From Candidatus Acidulodesulfobacterium ferriphilum (GTDB taxonomy: Bacteria; SZUA-79; Acidulodesulfobacterales; Acidulodesulfobacteraceae): DNA of 64,000 nucleotides. The notes under the pieces were generated by a model, which was not told where the DNA came from, searched no databases, and saw nothing but the letters and a program-made list of their open reading frames with translations. The translations under genes and the position numbers were made by a program. Location: positions 664,368 to 728,367 of the forward strand of contig SGBD01000001.1 of the NCBI GenBank assembly GCA_004195035.1, in the 5' to 3' direction. Positions 1 through 8,142 of this stretch are shown here, in pieces. Position 1 is the stretch's first letter. Each line of letters begins with the position of its first letter.

Positions 1-393
1 GTGGAATCTATATTTAAAAAGTGCAATTTTCAAAAGGCGGCGGCAAGAAAACTAAATCTTTTAAATTTTCGGTGTTTAAATGCAAACATATTCGCATATA
101 AAGATTTTAGCAACATCTTTGCTATAACCACGCGAGCGGCTTTTAACGCGGACGAACTTATTAACTTAATAGAAAAATTGAACTTAAAAAATGGCGTCGA
201 TTTATATTTATTCTTATCGAAAACGGATGAGGTAAAAAAAATCGAAAACTTTAAATATAAATCCAAACGGGTTCGCTTGGATAGAATCTTATTTTATAAA
301 ACGGACTACGATGCGGGTAAAAATAGCGATTTTAAGCTTATCGCAAACTTTATCGCAATGCCGCAACCCGCATCCGTGCCAATTCAGGAATAA
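1..393 (+). CDS. Hypothetical protein, probably truncated at the window edge
   Basis: The frame is open from the first base to a TAA at 391-393 and gives 130 residues. The GTG at position 1 may be only an internal codon, so the true start may lie upstream. There are no membrane segments. The C-terminal half (a strand-like LDRILFYKTD, a Gly-Lys turn, then FKLIANF) loosely resembles the last strands of 2H phosphoesterases such as RNA 2',3'-cyclic phosphodiesterase ThpR, but no clear HxT catalytic motif is present. The ThpR comparison is a weak inference and the gene is best treated as unassigned. Confidence 0.5.
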   Translation: MESIFKKCNFQKAAARKLNLLNFRCLNANIFAYKDFSNIFAITTRAAFNADELINLIEKLNLKNGVDLYLFLSKTDEVKKIENFKYKSKRVRLDRILFYKTDYDAGKNSDFKLIANFIAMPQPASVPIQE

Positions 394-437
394 GCCGCGG
401 GATTAAGCTCCGCTTTCCGCCAAGGTTTTATATTAAG

Positions 438-815
438 TTAAGCAGGTATTAGAAAGGGCAGCCGGGTTAAAATTTCACCGGCTTTTTTATCTTTATTGCT
501 CTCAACGCAAAATACTTTCCATTGCACCGATCCGCTTACGCTGTATTCAACCTGCAAACCTTCAGGTTTTCCGTGATAATAATTAAATTCGAGAAACGTC
601 CTCTGGTTAACCCAATTTATAAACTGCTTTCCATGCAATTTACCCTCGCAATAATTTCGCTCATAATGTTTTTTGCCATTTCTATAAAATCCTTCTGTTT
701 TTCCATGTAATTTCCCATTTATATTATAACGGGATATAGATTTTATTCTTGTTTTTTCCTTATCATAATAAGTAACGACTTTTTTTAATTTTTCAATATA
801 ATTATTATCTTCCAT
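438..815 (-). CDS. MORN/YwqK-like repeat protein
   Basis: About 125 residues with at least three degenerate repeats of the type N-G-K-L-H-G-x-x-x-x-[FY]-Y-x-[ND]-G-K (roughly residues 30-45, 45-62 and 79-92). These are typical of MORN-variant proteins annotated as YwqK-family antitoxins. There is no signal peptide or catalytic motif. The frame is open to an ATG at 875, but a TATAAT-like box lies at about 882-887 on the same strand, so transcription would begin near 875; I therefore prefer the internal ATG at 815. Neither start has a good ribosome site. The gene stands alone and diverges from lexA. The biological role of YwqK-like proteins is poorly defined. Confidence 0.6.
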   Translation of the reverse strand: MEDNNYIEKLKKVVTYYDKEKTRIKSISRYNINGKLHGKTEGFYRNGKKHYERNYCEGKLHGKQFINWVNQRTFLEFNYYHGKPEGLQVEYSVSGSVQWKVFCVESNKDKKAGEILTRLPFLIPA

Positions 816-930
816 AATTTTAATATCTTTTTTAAATTTAGCGCAGTAATTTATTTTGCATATAATCATGTTCATATATTATAATATAAACTATTTGAAA
901 AGGTAAATTATAATTCCGCGATTTAAGTAC

Positions 931-960
931 TTGACATGTTCGCCGTTTGTTCGCTATAAT
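931..960 (+). promoter_or_regulatory. lexA promoter with embedded GTTC-N7-GTTC operator
   Basis: A -35 TTGACA (931-936) and a -10 TATAAT (955-960) are separated by 18 bp. The spacer carries two direct copies of GTTCGC (938-943 and 949-954), giving GTTC-N7-GTTC with an 11-bp period, about one helical turn. That matches the LexA box known from Alphaproteobacteria. A repressor bound there would cover the promoter, so autoregulation of lexA is a natural reading. The downstream lexA start codon is at 994. Confidence 0.8.
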
Positions 961-993
961 GCAATAAAAAATAAAAAATTACCCAAACCTGCA

Positions 994-1716
994 ATGCTTA
1001 GCAAACAACAAAAGAATGTTTTGGACTTTATAGAAAAATATTTTCACGATAAAGGCTATTCCCCTTCCTATAAAGAGATAGGCGCCGCCCTCGGATTATC
1101 TTCTAAATCTACGATATTTAAACATATAAAATCGCTTAAAGAAAGAGGGGTCATAGATACCGTTCCGGGTAAAAAGAGGTCTGTTTATCCGGTTATACCG
1201 GTTATACCTGCTTTTAACAAAAATCAAATTCCGGCGGCGCCGGTTTCTTTGGTGAAAGATGCAAAGAGTTTTAACGCCGCGGATATAAAAAATGCCGGTC
1301 ATAATATCGATTTGGACTCAATAAGCAATACGGCATCCATCCATTTATACGGATATATAGCCGCGGGTTATCCCATCGAAGCCGTACAAATCGACGAGTT
1401 TATCGAGGTACCGAATAGTTTGGCGGGCGGCGAATCTAAAAACATATTCGCGCTTAAGGTTAGAGGCGAGTCTATGATAGAAGATATGATTATGGACGGG
1501 GATATAATAATATTGAAAAAATGCAGCGAGGTTCCTAACGGCAAAATAATTGCGGCAATGATAGACGGTTACGAGGCTACTTTAAAAAGATATTACAGGC
1601 TCAAGGACGGCAGGGTTAAGCTCACGCCCTCCAATCCCAATTATAAGCCGATTATACTCGATTACGACAAAGTCAAGATAATAGGCAAACTTGTAGGATT
1701 GTTACGAAAATATTAA
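994..1716 (+). CDS. lexA: LexA repressor, SOS regulator
   Basis: 240 residues. The N-terminal winged helix (residues 1-65) includes YSPSYKEIGAALGLSSKST, the usual LexA recognition region. The C-terminal S24-type autoprotease domain has the Ala124-Gly125 cleavage bond (IAAGYP), the catalytic Ser160 in RGESM and the Lys198 in EATLKRY. The linker between domains is unusually long (about residues 66-115). The longer frame begins with a TTG at 931 that lies in the -35 box, so I place the start at the ATG at 994, about 30 bp after the -10 element. It would repress SOS genes until RecA filaments trigger self-cleavage. Confidence 0.95.
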   Translation: MLSKQQKNVLDFIEKYFHDKGYSPSYKEIGAALGLSSKSTIFKHIKSLKERGVIDTVPGKKRSVYPVIPVIPAFNKNQIPAAPVSLVKDAKSFNAADIKNAGHNIDLDSISNTASIHLYGYIAAGYPIEAVQIDEFIEVPNSLAGGESKNIFALKVRGESMIEDMIMDGDIIILKKCSEVPNGKIIAAMIDGYEATLKRYYRLKDGRVKLTPSNPNYKPIILDYDKVKIIGKLVGLLRKY

Positions 1717-1939
1717 ATTATAACAGTCAAAAATTATAAATTGTGCAAAACTAATGTATAAATGTATAATGCGGTCATAAAGTCTATAAGTTATTATAAA
1801 ATATAGCGGAAATATTTAGGCCAGAACATTACAAATCCAAAATAATAGGGGGAAAATAGTTAGGTGATAAAAGATTTTAAAAATAATCGAATTTAAGACG
1901 ATATTAAAATAAGTAAATATAATAAAAGACAAAAAAAAT

Positions 1940-2917
1940 ATGAATAATATAAATGTAATAAACGAAAAATATAATGTTAATATTGCTCGCTCTGCTGCGC
2001 GTAAAACCGTTCAAAATAAGGATAAAAAAGAAATAAAAATAAAAGACGCCTTTTTATATCTTGCCGACTGTATGAATGTATTTTGCAAGATAGCCGATAA
2101 TAGCATAGATTTTATCGCTACGGATCCTCCTTATTTTTTAGACGGTATGGGCGATGAATGGTCGGATGTTGAATTAAGGAAAAGAGAATCAAAAGCCGGC
2201 GTTGTTCGCGGTCTCCCAAGAGGAATGAAATTCGATCCTTCACAAGGGAAACGACTCGAAATTTTTTTTTATAATGTTTCAAAAGAGGCAATTAGAGTAT
2301 TAAAGCCGGGCGGCTTCATGGCTTCCTTCTCGTCAGGCCGGCTTTTTCATCGCATCGCCTCGGCATCGGAAAATGCAGGTTTTGAAATACGCGATATGTT
2401 AATATGGGAACATAACGGCGGGCAGGGAAAGGCATTTACCCAAGATCATTTCGTTAGAAAAATGAAAATTTCCAATGATGAAAAAGAAAATATTATTAAG
2501 AAATTACAAAATAGAAAAACGCCTCAATTAAGACCAAAATTTGAGAGTATCCTCTTAGCACAAAAACCAAAAGAAGGAACATTTGTCGAAAATTGGTTGA
2601 AATGGGGTACAGGTCTTATTCGCACGGACTTTGAAACTCAACAAACGACCATCCTTAACTACAGAAAACCAAATATGAGAAAAGAAATTGGACATATGAC
2701 GATAAAACCTGTAGAGATAATGGAAAGATTAATTGAAATATTTAGCGTTCAAGGACAAGTAGTCCTTGATCCGTTTATGGGAAGCGGAACGACAGGCGTT
2801 GCGGCATTAAGAAAAATGAGAAAATTTATAGGTTTTGAAATTGAAAAAGAATATTTTAAAATTGCAAAGAAACGGCTTGAACGGTTTAACGCGCAGCGAA
2901 GCGAGCAATTGTTATGA
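1940..2917 (+). CDS. DNA methyltransferase of a type II restriction-modification system
   Basis: 325 residues. The catalytic motif DPPYFLDGMGDEW (motif IV, about residues 63-75) precedes the SAM-binding motif LDPFMGSGTTG near residue 275. This permuted order is that of beta-class N6-adenine or N4-cytosine amino-methyltransferases. TIKPVEIMERLI before motif I is also typical. The next gene starts inside its stop codon (ATGA, 4-bp overlap) and encodes an HNH endonuclease, so the pair should protect and cut the same site. The recognition sequence cannot be read from the protein. The start lacks a Shine-Dalgarno sequence. Confidence 0.92.
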   Translation: MNNINVINEKYNVNIARSAARKTVQNKDKKEIKIKDAFLYLADCMNVFCKIADNSIDFIATDPPYFLDGMGDEWSDVELRKRESKAGVVRGLPRGMKFDPSQGKRLEIFFYNVSKEAIRVLKPGGFMASFSSGRLFHRIASASENAGFEIRDMLIWEHNGGQGKAFTQDHFVRKMKISNDEKENIIKKLQNRKTPQLRPKFESILLAQKPKEGTFVENWLKWGTGLIRTDFETQQTTILNYRKPNMRKEIGHMTIKPVEIMERLIEIFSVQGQVVLDPFMGSGTTGVAALRKMRKFIGFEIEKEYFKIAKKRLERFNAQRSEQLL

Positions 2918-3651
2918 AAAAATTGGATAAACATGGCGAATATACATCTATGCCGCTTAGCGAAATAGAGAAATGGTATAAACAACTTAACAAAGAATAT
3001 AGTTTAAACCTTTCTAAATACGGGGTTAAATTACCTAAAAGAAACAGTATAAAAGCTCTATGGCTTATTTTCTTACGAAAAAATAAAGGTACACTAGTTC
3101 ATAAAGACACTATTTCTTCTTTCGTTGCAAGTATAAAGCCTAACGCAGGCAAAGATCAACAGGTTAGACATTTAGCAAGCGATGGATGGTATATTCTTAA
3201 CAAAGGAGATAAAATTCCTGACAAAAAAAGCACGGTGCCAAGCGGCTATCATGTTCTTATTACTACCGAAAGTCCAAAGCCTACATTTCTTTTTAACTCA
3301 TTAAAACGAGCCGGAAGGATCGCCGCAAAAAATTTTAATGAGTTAAAAGCCGTATACGGATTTCGTTGTGCCTCATGCGGATCTAAAGAAGGGGAACCGC
3401 ATTTTCTTGAGCCTGATAAAAAAACGCAATTGCAGCAAGGACATATGAATCCAAGTAAACCAATTACGCTTGATAACCTAATCCCTCAATGCCAAATTTG
3501 CAATCAAGCATACCAAGATGATTTTGTTTTTGACATAAAAGGAAGAGTTGTTGCCGTTGCTTCCGTAAAACCTGTTTTAAAAGCCGAAAAAGAAATACAA
3601 GATGAAATATTCAAAGAATTACAAGAATTACAAGAAAGAAATGTTCCTTGA
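2914..3651 (+). CDS. HNH-family type II restriction endonuclease
   Basis: 245 residues. The C-terminal half carries a zinc-finger HNH nuclease: Cys152-x2-Cys155, then GHMNP with His177, then DNLIPQCQICN with Cys193-x2-Cys196 and Asn197. The N-terminal ~120 residues probably bind DNA but have no motif I recognise. It is translationally coupled to the methyltransferase through an ATGA overlap, which supports its role as the cognate restriction enzyme. An alternative is a stand-alone HNH homing-type enzyme, but the coupling argues against it. No controller gene is seen, unless the upstream 220-bp gap holds regulatory sites. Confidence 0.85.
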   Translation: MKKLDKHGEYTSMPLSEIEKWYKQLNKEYSLNLSKYGVKLPKRNSIKALWLIFLRKNKGTLVHKDTISSFVASIKPNAGKDQQVRHLASDGWYILNKGDKIPDKKSTVPSGYHVLITTESPKPTFLFNSLKRAGRIAAKNFNELKAVYGFRCASCGSKEGEPHFLEPDKKTQLQQGHMNPSKPITLDNLIPQCQICNQAYQDDFVFDIKGRVVAVASVKPVLKAEKEIQDEIFKELQELQERNVP

Positions 3652-3841
3652 ATGAAGCAACCCTATGATATTTTTAAAATTGTAAAATTAAAAAAATAAA
3701 ATATAGCCGCAAGTTTATGTTACTGCTGCGGTAAAGATGTGTCAGGTAAGTTTAATAATTTAACTTTTAATTATGGAGGCGTTCAACCAAAAATCTATAA
3801 AAATTTACAGATTTTTAGATTTGGAGCGACGGTCGTTAATT

Positions 3842-4810
3842 ATGATAATAGTTACTGGCGGGGCAGGTTTTATAGGGTCTAATATTGTAGAAGCTCTTAA
3901 CAAAAAGGGTGAAACAAATATTTTAGTTGTCGATAATCTTACCGACGGCCGAAAAATGCGCAATCTTGCAGACCTCGATATTTTGGACTACATGGACAAG
4001 GATGATTTTTTGACGAACATCAAATCAGGATATGACTTTGGAACCGTTAAGGCTATTTTTCATGAAGGCGCATGCTCTTCCACAACCGAATGGGACGGAA
4101 AGTTTATAATGAGAAACAACTTTGAATACTCAAAAGAGTTATTAAAATGGTGTCAGGGAACGGGGACGCAATATATATATGCATCATCCGCTTCCGTTTA
4201 CGGCGGCGGCCAAAATGGATTTAAGGAGGATAGGCTTTGTGAACACCCTATTAATATGTATGCCTACTCTAAGTTTCAATTTGACCAATATGTGAGAAGT
4301 ATTATAAAAAAGACAAAATATCAGATAGCAGGCTTCAGATATTTTAATGTCTATGGGCCGAGGGAAACTCATAAAGGAACTATGTCGAGCGTTGCGTTTC
4401 ACTTTAATAACCAGATACTTGCAAATAGCAAGGCGAAACTCTTCGAGGGGACCGGCGGTTATGGAAACGGCGAGCAAAGGCGTGATTTTATTTATGTCGA
4501 AGACTGCGCAGATGTTAATTTATGGTTTTTAGACCATCCGGGTAAATCAGGAATATTTAATCTCGGAACGGGAAAAGCAAGGTCATTTAACGATGTCGCA
4601 AACGCCGTAATAAAATGGCATGGCTCAGGAAAGATTGAATATATACCCTTCCCCGACCACCTTAAAGGCGCATATCAGAGCTTTACCGAAGCGGATATTG
4701 CCGCTTTACGCGGCATAGGATACGGAAAACCTTTTCTATCAATCGAGGAAGGGGTTAAGAAATATTTGGACTGGCTGAATAACGGCGATAAAAGCCGTTT
4801 ATCACACTGA
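3842..4810 (+). CDS. hldD: ADP-L-glycero-D-manno-heptose 6-epimerase
   Basis: About 322 residues of an extended short-chain dehydrogenase fold. The NADP-binding GGAGFIGSN lies at residues 6-14. HldD-specific stretches include [13 protein letters not shown], the [11 protein letters not shown] serine region, the catalytic YSKF and the [12 protein letters not shown] loop. It converts ADP-D-glycero- to ADP-L-glycero-D-manno-heptose for the LPS inner core, which implies a Gram-negative envelope. The open frame extends 23 codons upstream (from 3773), but homology begins at MIIVTGG, so I use the ATG at 3842. A GGAG lies about 14 nt before it. No other LPS gene is adjacent. Confidence 0.95.
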   Translation: MIIVTGGAGFIGSNIVEALNKKGETNILVVDNLTDGRKMRNLADLDILDYMDKDDFLTNIKSGYDFGTVKAIFHEGACSSTTEWDGKFIMRNNFEYSKELLKWCQGTGTQYIYASSASVYGGGQNGFKEDRLCEHPINMYAYSKFQFDQYVRSIIKKTKYQIAGFRYFNVYGPRETHKGTMSSVAFHFNNQILANSKAKLFEGTGGYGNGEQRRDFIYVEDCADVNLWFLDHPGKSGIFNLGTGKARSFNDVANAVIKWHGSGKIEYIPFPDHLKGAYQSFTEADIAALRGIGYGKPFLSIEEGVKKYLDWLNNGDKSRLSH

Positions 4811-4820
4811 AAAACAATAT

Positions 4821-4866
4821 TAAAATCTATTATGTTTCACATGAAACATAATAGATTTTTGTTAAT
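4821..4866. terminator. Palindromic stem after hldD followed by T tract
   Basis: A near-perfect inverted repeat at 4822-4860 (arms of about 19 bp, one central mismatch) begins 11 bp after the hldD stop and ends in a run of T. It can serve as an intrinsic terminator. Its core is a parS-like 16-mer, so the same DNA may have two roles. Confidence 0.55.
4833..4848. promoter_or_regulatory. parS-like ParB binding site (one mismatch)
   Basis: TGTTTCACATGAAACA differs from the bacterial parS consensus TGTTTCACGTGAAACA at one central base. It is one of three such sites in the window, all on the same side of dnaA. Its role as a centromere site is inferred from sequence; no parA or parB is in the window. 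Confidence 0.65.
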
Positions 4867-4880
4867 AGGGGGGATTGATT

Positions 4881-5129
4881 ATGATAGCAAGTATGTTTGG
4901 ATTTGGAATGCTCTTTATGTTTCTATTCTGGATTGCTTCGATAGTGTTATGGATTAGCGCGCTTATCGATATTCTTAAAAGCGATTTCAGGGGCGGATCC
5001 GATAAGATTGTATGGCTTTTAGTCGTGGTTTTTTTACCGCTTTTAGGGGCAATACTGTATTTCACGATCGGAAAAAACCAAAAGGTTAATAAGCCGGCAG
5101 GGGACAGTAATCAAAATAATCCTCGATAG
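4881..5129 (+). CDS. Small membrane protein with PLDc_N-type domain
   Basis: 82 residues. Two hydrophobic segments (about residues 3-28 and 42-64) flank the sequence ALIDILKSDFRGGSDKIVW, and the second ends in FLPLLGAILYF. This matches the PLDc_N (phospholipase D/nuclease N-terminal) membrane domain, often found alone as a short protein of unknown role. The ATG at 4881 is preceded by a strong GGGGGG ribosome site (4868-4873), so the in-frame TTG at 4875 is not used. The C-terminal tail is polar. Confidence 0.75.
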   Translation: MIASMFGFGMLFMFLFWIASIVLWISALIDILKSDFRGGSDKIVWLLVVVFLPLLGAILYFTIGKNQKVNKPAGDSNQNNPR

Positions 5130-5143
5130 TCGGCGGCAAAAAG

Positions 5144-5992
5144 CTATTTTTTTATCATACCCTTTAAAACATCTAAATCGATTTTATGTTCCCTGTCGCT
5201 TCCGGGTGTTTCGATGATTAACGGTATGTCTTCGAGTCTTTTATCGTTTACGATAAATCCGAATGCATCCTGACCGATACATCCCTTCCCTATCGAAGCA
5301 TGCCTATCTACTTTGGAACCGAGAGGCTTTAGGGAATCGTTAAGATGCACGACCTTTAACTTATTAAAGCCGATAATATCTTCAAAATCTTTCATAAATT
5401 TATTATATTCGGACAAAGTTCTTATATCACAGCCTGCCGCAAAGATGTGGCATGTATCGATGCAAACACCTAATCTTTCGCTATTTCCAGCCAGTCCAAT
5501 AATCCCCGCGATATGTTCCAGCCTGTATCCTATCTGGTTACCCTGCCCTGCCGTAGTTTCAAGAACTAAAATAACATCTTTAAATTCCGCCGTTTGCTTT
5601 ATAATTCCGCTCAAATTTAATGCAATTTGTTTTATTGTTTCCTCTTCGGATAAATATTTATTTGAACCGGGATGAAATACCAAATATTTTATGCCAAGCA
5701 GACTGCATCTTTTAATTTCATTTATAATACCGAAGGTAGATTTTTCTTTTATTGTTTCATCCGTGCTTCCGAGATTAACTAAATATGAAAGGTGGGCCGC
5801 AACTGTTAAACTTTCGCCAACTGCGCATTTTTTAAAAGAAGAGATTTCGTTAGAATCAAGCTCCTTCGCCGACCATTGCAACTGGTTTTTTGTAAATATC
5901 TGAACGGCATTGGACCCCGTAATTTTTGCATGCGCACAGACATTTTTTAGTCCCCCTGCAATAGAAACATGTGCACCTAATAATATTTTCAT
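5144..5992 (-). CDS. nfo: Endonuclease IV (AP endonuclease)
   Basis: 282 residues, the normal length for Nfo. It opens with LLGAHVSIAGG and contains the TIM-barrel metal sites of the family: VFHPGS, VLETTAGQG, CIDTCHIFAAG, VVHLNDS, DRHASIGKG and the terminal LIIETPG. It cleaves DNA 5' of abasic sites using three zinc ions. The gene is convergent with the small membrane protein at 4881-5129 and divergent from bfr. There is no clear Shine-Dalgarno sequence before the ATG at 5992. Confidence 0.97.
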   Translation of the reverse strand: MKILLGAHVSIAGGLKNVCAHAKITGSNAVQIFTKNQLQWSAKELDSNEISSFKKCAVGESLTVAAHLSYLVNLGSTDETIKEKSTFGIINEIKRCSLLGIKYLVFHPGSNKYLSEEETIKQIALNLSGIIKQTAEFKDVILVLETTAGQGNQIGYRLEHIAGIIGLAGNSERLGVCIDTCHIFAAGCDIRTLSEYNKFMKDFEDIIGFNKLKVVHLNDSLKPLGSKVDRHASIGKGCIGQDAFGFIVNDKRLEDIPLIIETPGSDREHKIDLDVLKGMIKK

Positions 5993-6096
5993 GGTATAAT
6001 TAATTATAATTTAATTTTTTGCCGCGTTGCAATATTTATCAAAATATTTTATTATCTCCTGATTTTTTATATAATATTTTAAAAGCTGAGGTGCTT

Positions 6097-6564
6097 ATGA
6101 AAGGAAACGAAGAAATTCTTAAAAGGCTTAATCTAAGATTAGCCGAGGAATTAACCGCTATCAATCAATACATGGTTCACTCCGAAATGTGCGATAACTG
6201 GGGTTATGGCGAGCTTCATAAAGAAATCGAAAAGCGGGCGATAGACGAAATGAAACATGCCGAAAAATTAATCGGCAGGATATTATTTCTTGAAGGCATA
6301 CCTACAGTTTCAAATTACAACAAAATGTATATAGGTTCAACGGTCGAATTAATGCATAAAAACGACAGAAATGCCGAAGAGAATGCCATTAAAGCATACA
6401 ACGAAGATATAAAGTTTGCCGCCGAGATTAAAGACAACGGAACAAAGGATTTAATCCAATCCATACTTGACGAGGAAGAGGCGCATATCGACAAACTTGA
6501 AGAATATCTGGATCAAATTGGGCAAATGGGACTTCAAATTTATCTTTCTACATATAGAAAGTAA
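6097..6564 (+). CDS. bfr: Bacterioferritin
   Basis: 155 residues. All ferroxidase ligands are visible: Glu18, Glu51, His54, Glu94, Glu127 and His130. The haem ligand Met52 in IDEMKHAEKL is also present, which separates it from haem-free ferritins. It stores iron as a ferric mineral in a 24-mer shell. The frame is open upstream to 6019, but homology begins with MKGNEEILKRLN and a GAGGTG ribosome site sits at 6088-6093, so the start is the ATG at 6097. No Fur box was recognised upstream. Confidence 0.96.
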   Translation: MKGNEEILKRLNLRLAEELTAINQYMVHSEMCDNWGYGELHKEIEKRAIDEMKHAEKLIGRILFLEGIPTVSNYNKMYIGSTVELMHKNDRNAEENAIKAYNEDIKFAAEIKDNGTKDLIQSILDEEEAHIDKLEEYLDQIGQMGLQIYLSTYRK

Positions 6565-6630
6565 AAATAGGGAGAATTGATAAGAAAAATACAACCTTTG
6601 CAGCCTTTGACGGAATAAGCCGGTAAGATT

Positions 6631-7752
6631 ATGGATACAATAGAAAAATTAAGAATCCTTTCGAAAGATTCCCGCTACGATATGGCATGCGCCTGCGGTT
6701 CGAACAATGATGACCGCAGAAAAAGGGGGCTGGACGGAAAATGGCTCTATCCCGTTACCCTTCCAAACGGCGGATATTCCATACTCTTAAAAACGCTCCT
6801 TTCTAATTCCTGCTCGAATGACTGCAAATACTGCCCTATCCGTTCCGATGCCGATGTACTTAGATGCACCCTTAAACCCGAGGAAGCCGCAAACCTGTTT
6901 ATGGATTATGTTAAAAATAAAAAGGTTTTCGGTCTTTTTTTAAGTTCGGGAATAATCAATAATCCGGATTATACAATGGACAGAATTAATGCCGTTTCCC
7001 GTTTGCTCAGGTATAAACACCGTTATAAAGGGTACATACATTTGAAAATCATTCCCGGTGCATCGGATGCGGCTATCGAGGATTCTATCGCCCTTGCAAG
7101 CGCCGTATCGTTGAATATCGAAACGCCGGGCAAAGAAAGATTCGATTTGCTTTCGAGCAAAAAGAATTATATAAACGATATAATCCGTCCGATAAAACTT
7201 ATCAGCAGATTAACATCTAAAGGCAGCCGGTTTTCAAGGGTAAAATCCACGACGCAGTTTATCGTGGGTGCTTCAAATGAAACGGATTCCGAAATCATAA
7301 AATATGTGTTCGGCCTATATAAAAAACTTAATTTCCAGAGAGTTTATTTTTCCGCATACCAGAAAGGCCTCGGTCATCATACCATACCCGGAGAACAAAA
7401 ACAGGACTCCTCCCCCGAACAAACCTTTATGCGCGAACACCGTCTTTATCAGGTCGATTATCTTATAAGAAAATACGGATTCTCCGGCAGCGACATTATC
7501 CTTGATAAATCCGGCAATTTAGAACTGGATAAAGACCCTAAAGAGATGTGGGCTGACCGTCATCCTGAGTTTTACCCCGTAAGGATTAATAAGGCGGATA
7601 AAGGATCGCTGCTCAGGGTTCCGGGGCTTGGACCATCCACGGCGGACATGATACTTAAAACGCGGCTTCACGAAAAGATAACGCGGCTTGAGGACCTGGG
7701 CATAAAAGGCAAGAGGCTCGAGAATGTAAAAAAGTATGCGATTATAGAATAA
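6631..7752 (+). CDS. Radical SAM protein, putative DNA modification or repair
   Basis: 373 residues. The [4Fe-4S] SAM-cluster motif is Cys61-x3-Cys65-x2-Cys68 (CSNDCKYC). Two more cysteines lie near the N terminus (Cys20, Cys22). A helix-hairpin-helix DNA-binding motif (LLRVPGLGPSTADMIL) is near residues 331-350. This layout matches the family named putative DNA modification/repair radical SAM protein, usually encoded beside a uracil-DNA-glycosylase-like partner. No such partner is seen next to it here; the next gene is a nitroreductase 390 bp away. The substrate of the family is unknown. Confidence 0.88.
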   Translation: MDTIEKLRILSKDSRYDMACACGSNNDDRRKRGLDGKWLYPVTLPNGGYSILLKTLLSNSCSNDCKYCPIRSDADVLRCTLKPEEAANLFMDYVKNKKVFGLFLSSGIINNPDYTMDRINAVSRLLRYKHRYKGYIHLKIIPGASDAAIEDSIALASAVSLNIETPGKERFDLLSSKKNYINDIIRPIKLISRLTSKGSRFSRVKSTTQFIVGASNETDSEIIKYVFGLYKKLNFQRVYFSAYQKGLGHHTIPGEQKQDSSPEQTFMREHRLYQVDYLIRKYGFSGSDIILDKSGNLELDKDPKEMWADRHPEFYPVRINKADKGSLLRVPGLGPSTADMILKTRLHEKITRLEDLGIKGKRLENVKKYAIIE

Positions 7753-8142
7753 AAAATAAAATAAACGGCGGGTGTCATTCCTGCGTAAGTAGATATAAAC
7801 GCATGCCGTTTATACAGAATTTATAATATGTTGAAACAACTTTAATAGTTTCTAACGGTGATTTAAGGAAGTATATATTCCGTTTTTAACTGGACGGCGT
7901 TTCCGGAAATTACTGAACGCCAATTCCTGAAACTAATTTTACCGCAGGTTAATCTTTATTTATAGCAAACCCACCTCTGACCATTCGCTGTTAAAATTCC
8001 CTTGACATAAATTTTATAAATTGTATAATTATACATACTAACCGTTTAGTATATAATTTAGGCATGTAAGTTTGAACTGCTTATAAATGAACTGTTATTG
8101 TTATTAAATATTAACTAATCTTTAAACAGGAGACAATCAATT
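7753..8142 (+). other. 390-bp intergenic region
   Basis: There is no gene here. At 7773-7787 it holds a short fragment (TGTCATTCCTGCGTA) matching the core arm of the MITE-like repeats found elsewhere in the window. Its right end carries the promoter and TetR-type operator of the nitroreductase cluster. Nothing else was recognised. Confidence 0.6.
8002..8052 (+). promoter_or_regulatory. Promoter and TetR-type operator of the nitroreductase cluster
   Basis: The -35 TTGACA (8002-8007) and -10 TATAAT (8024-8029) are 16 bp apart. Directly after the -10, at 8035-8052, is the inverted repeat ATACTAA-CCGT-TTAGTAT. Its place over the transcription start, and a TetR gene third in the same cluster, suggest negative autoregulation. 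Confidence 0.7.

Noticed and set aside
931-993. TTG start for lexA at 931
   Set aside because: It lies within the -35 box of the lexA promoter, upstream of the likely transcription start.
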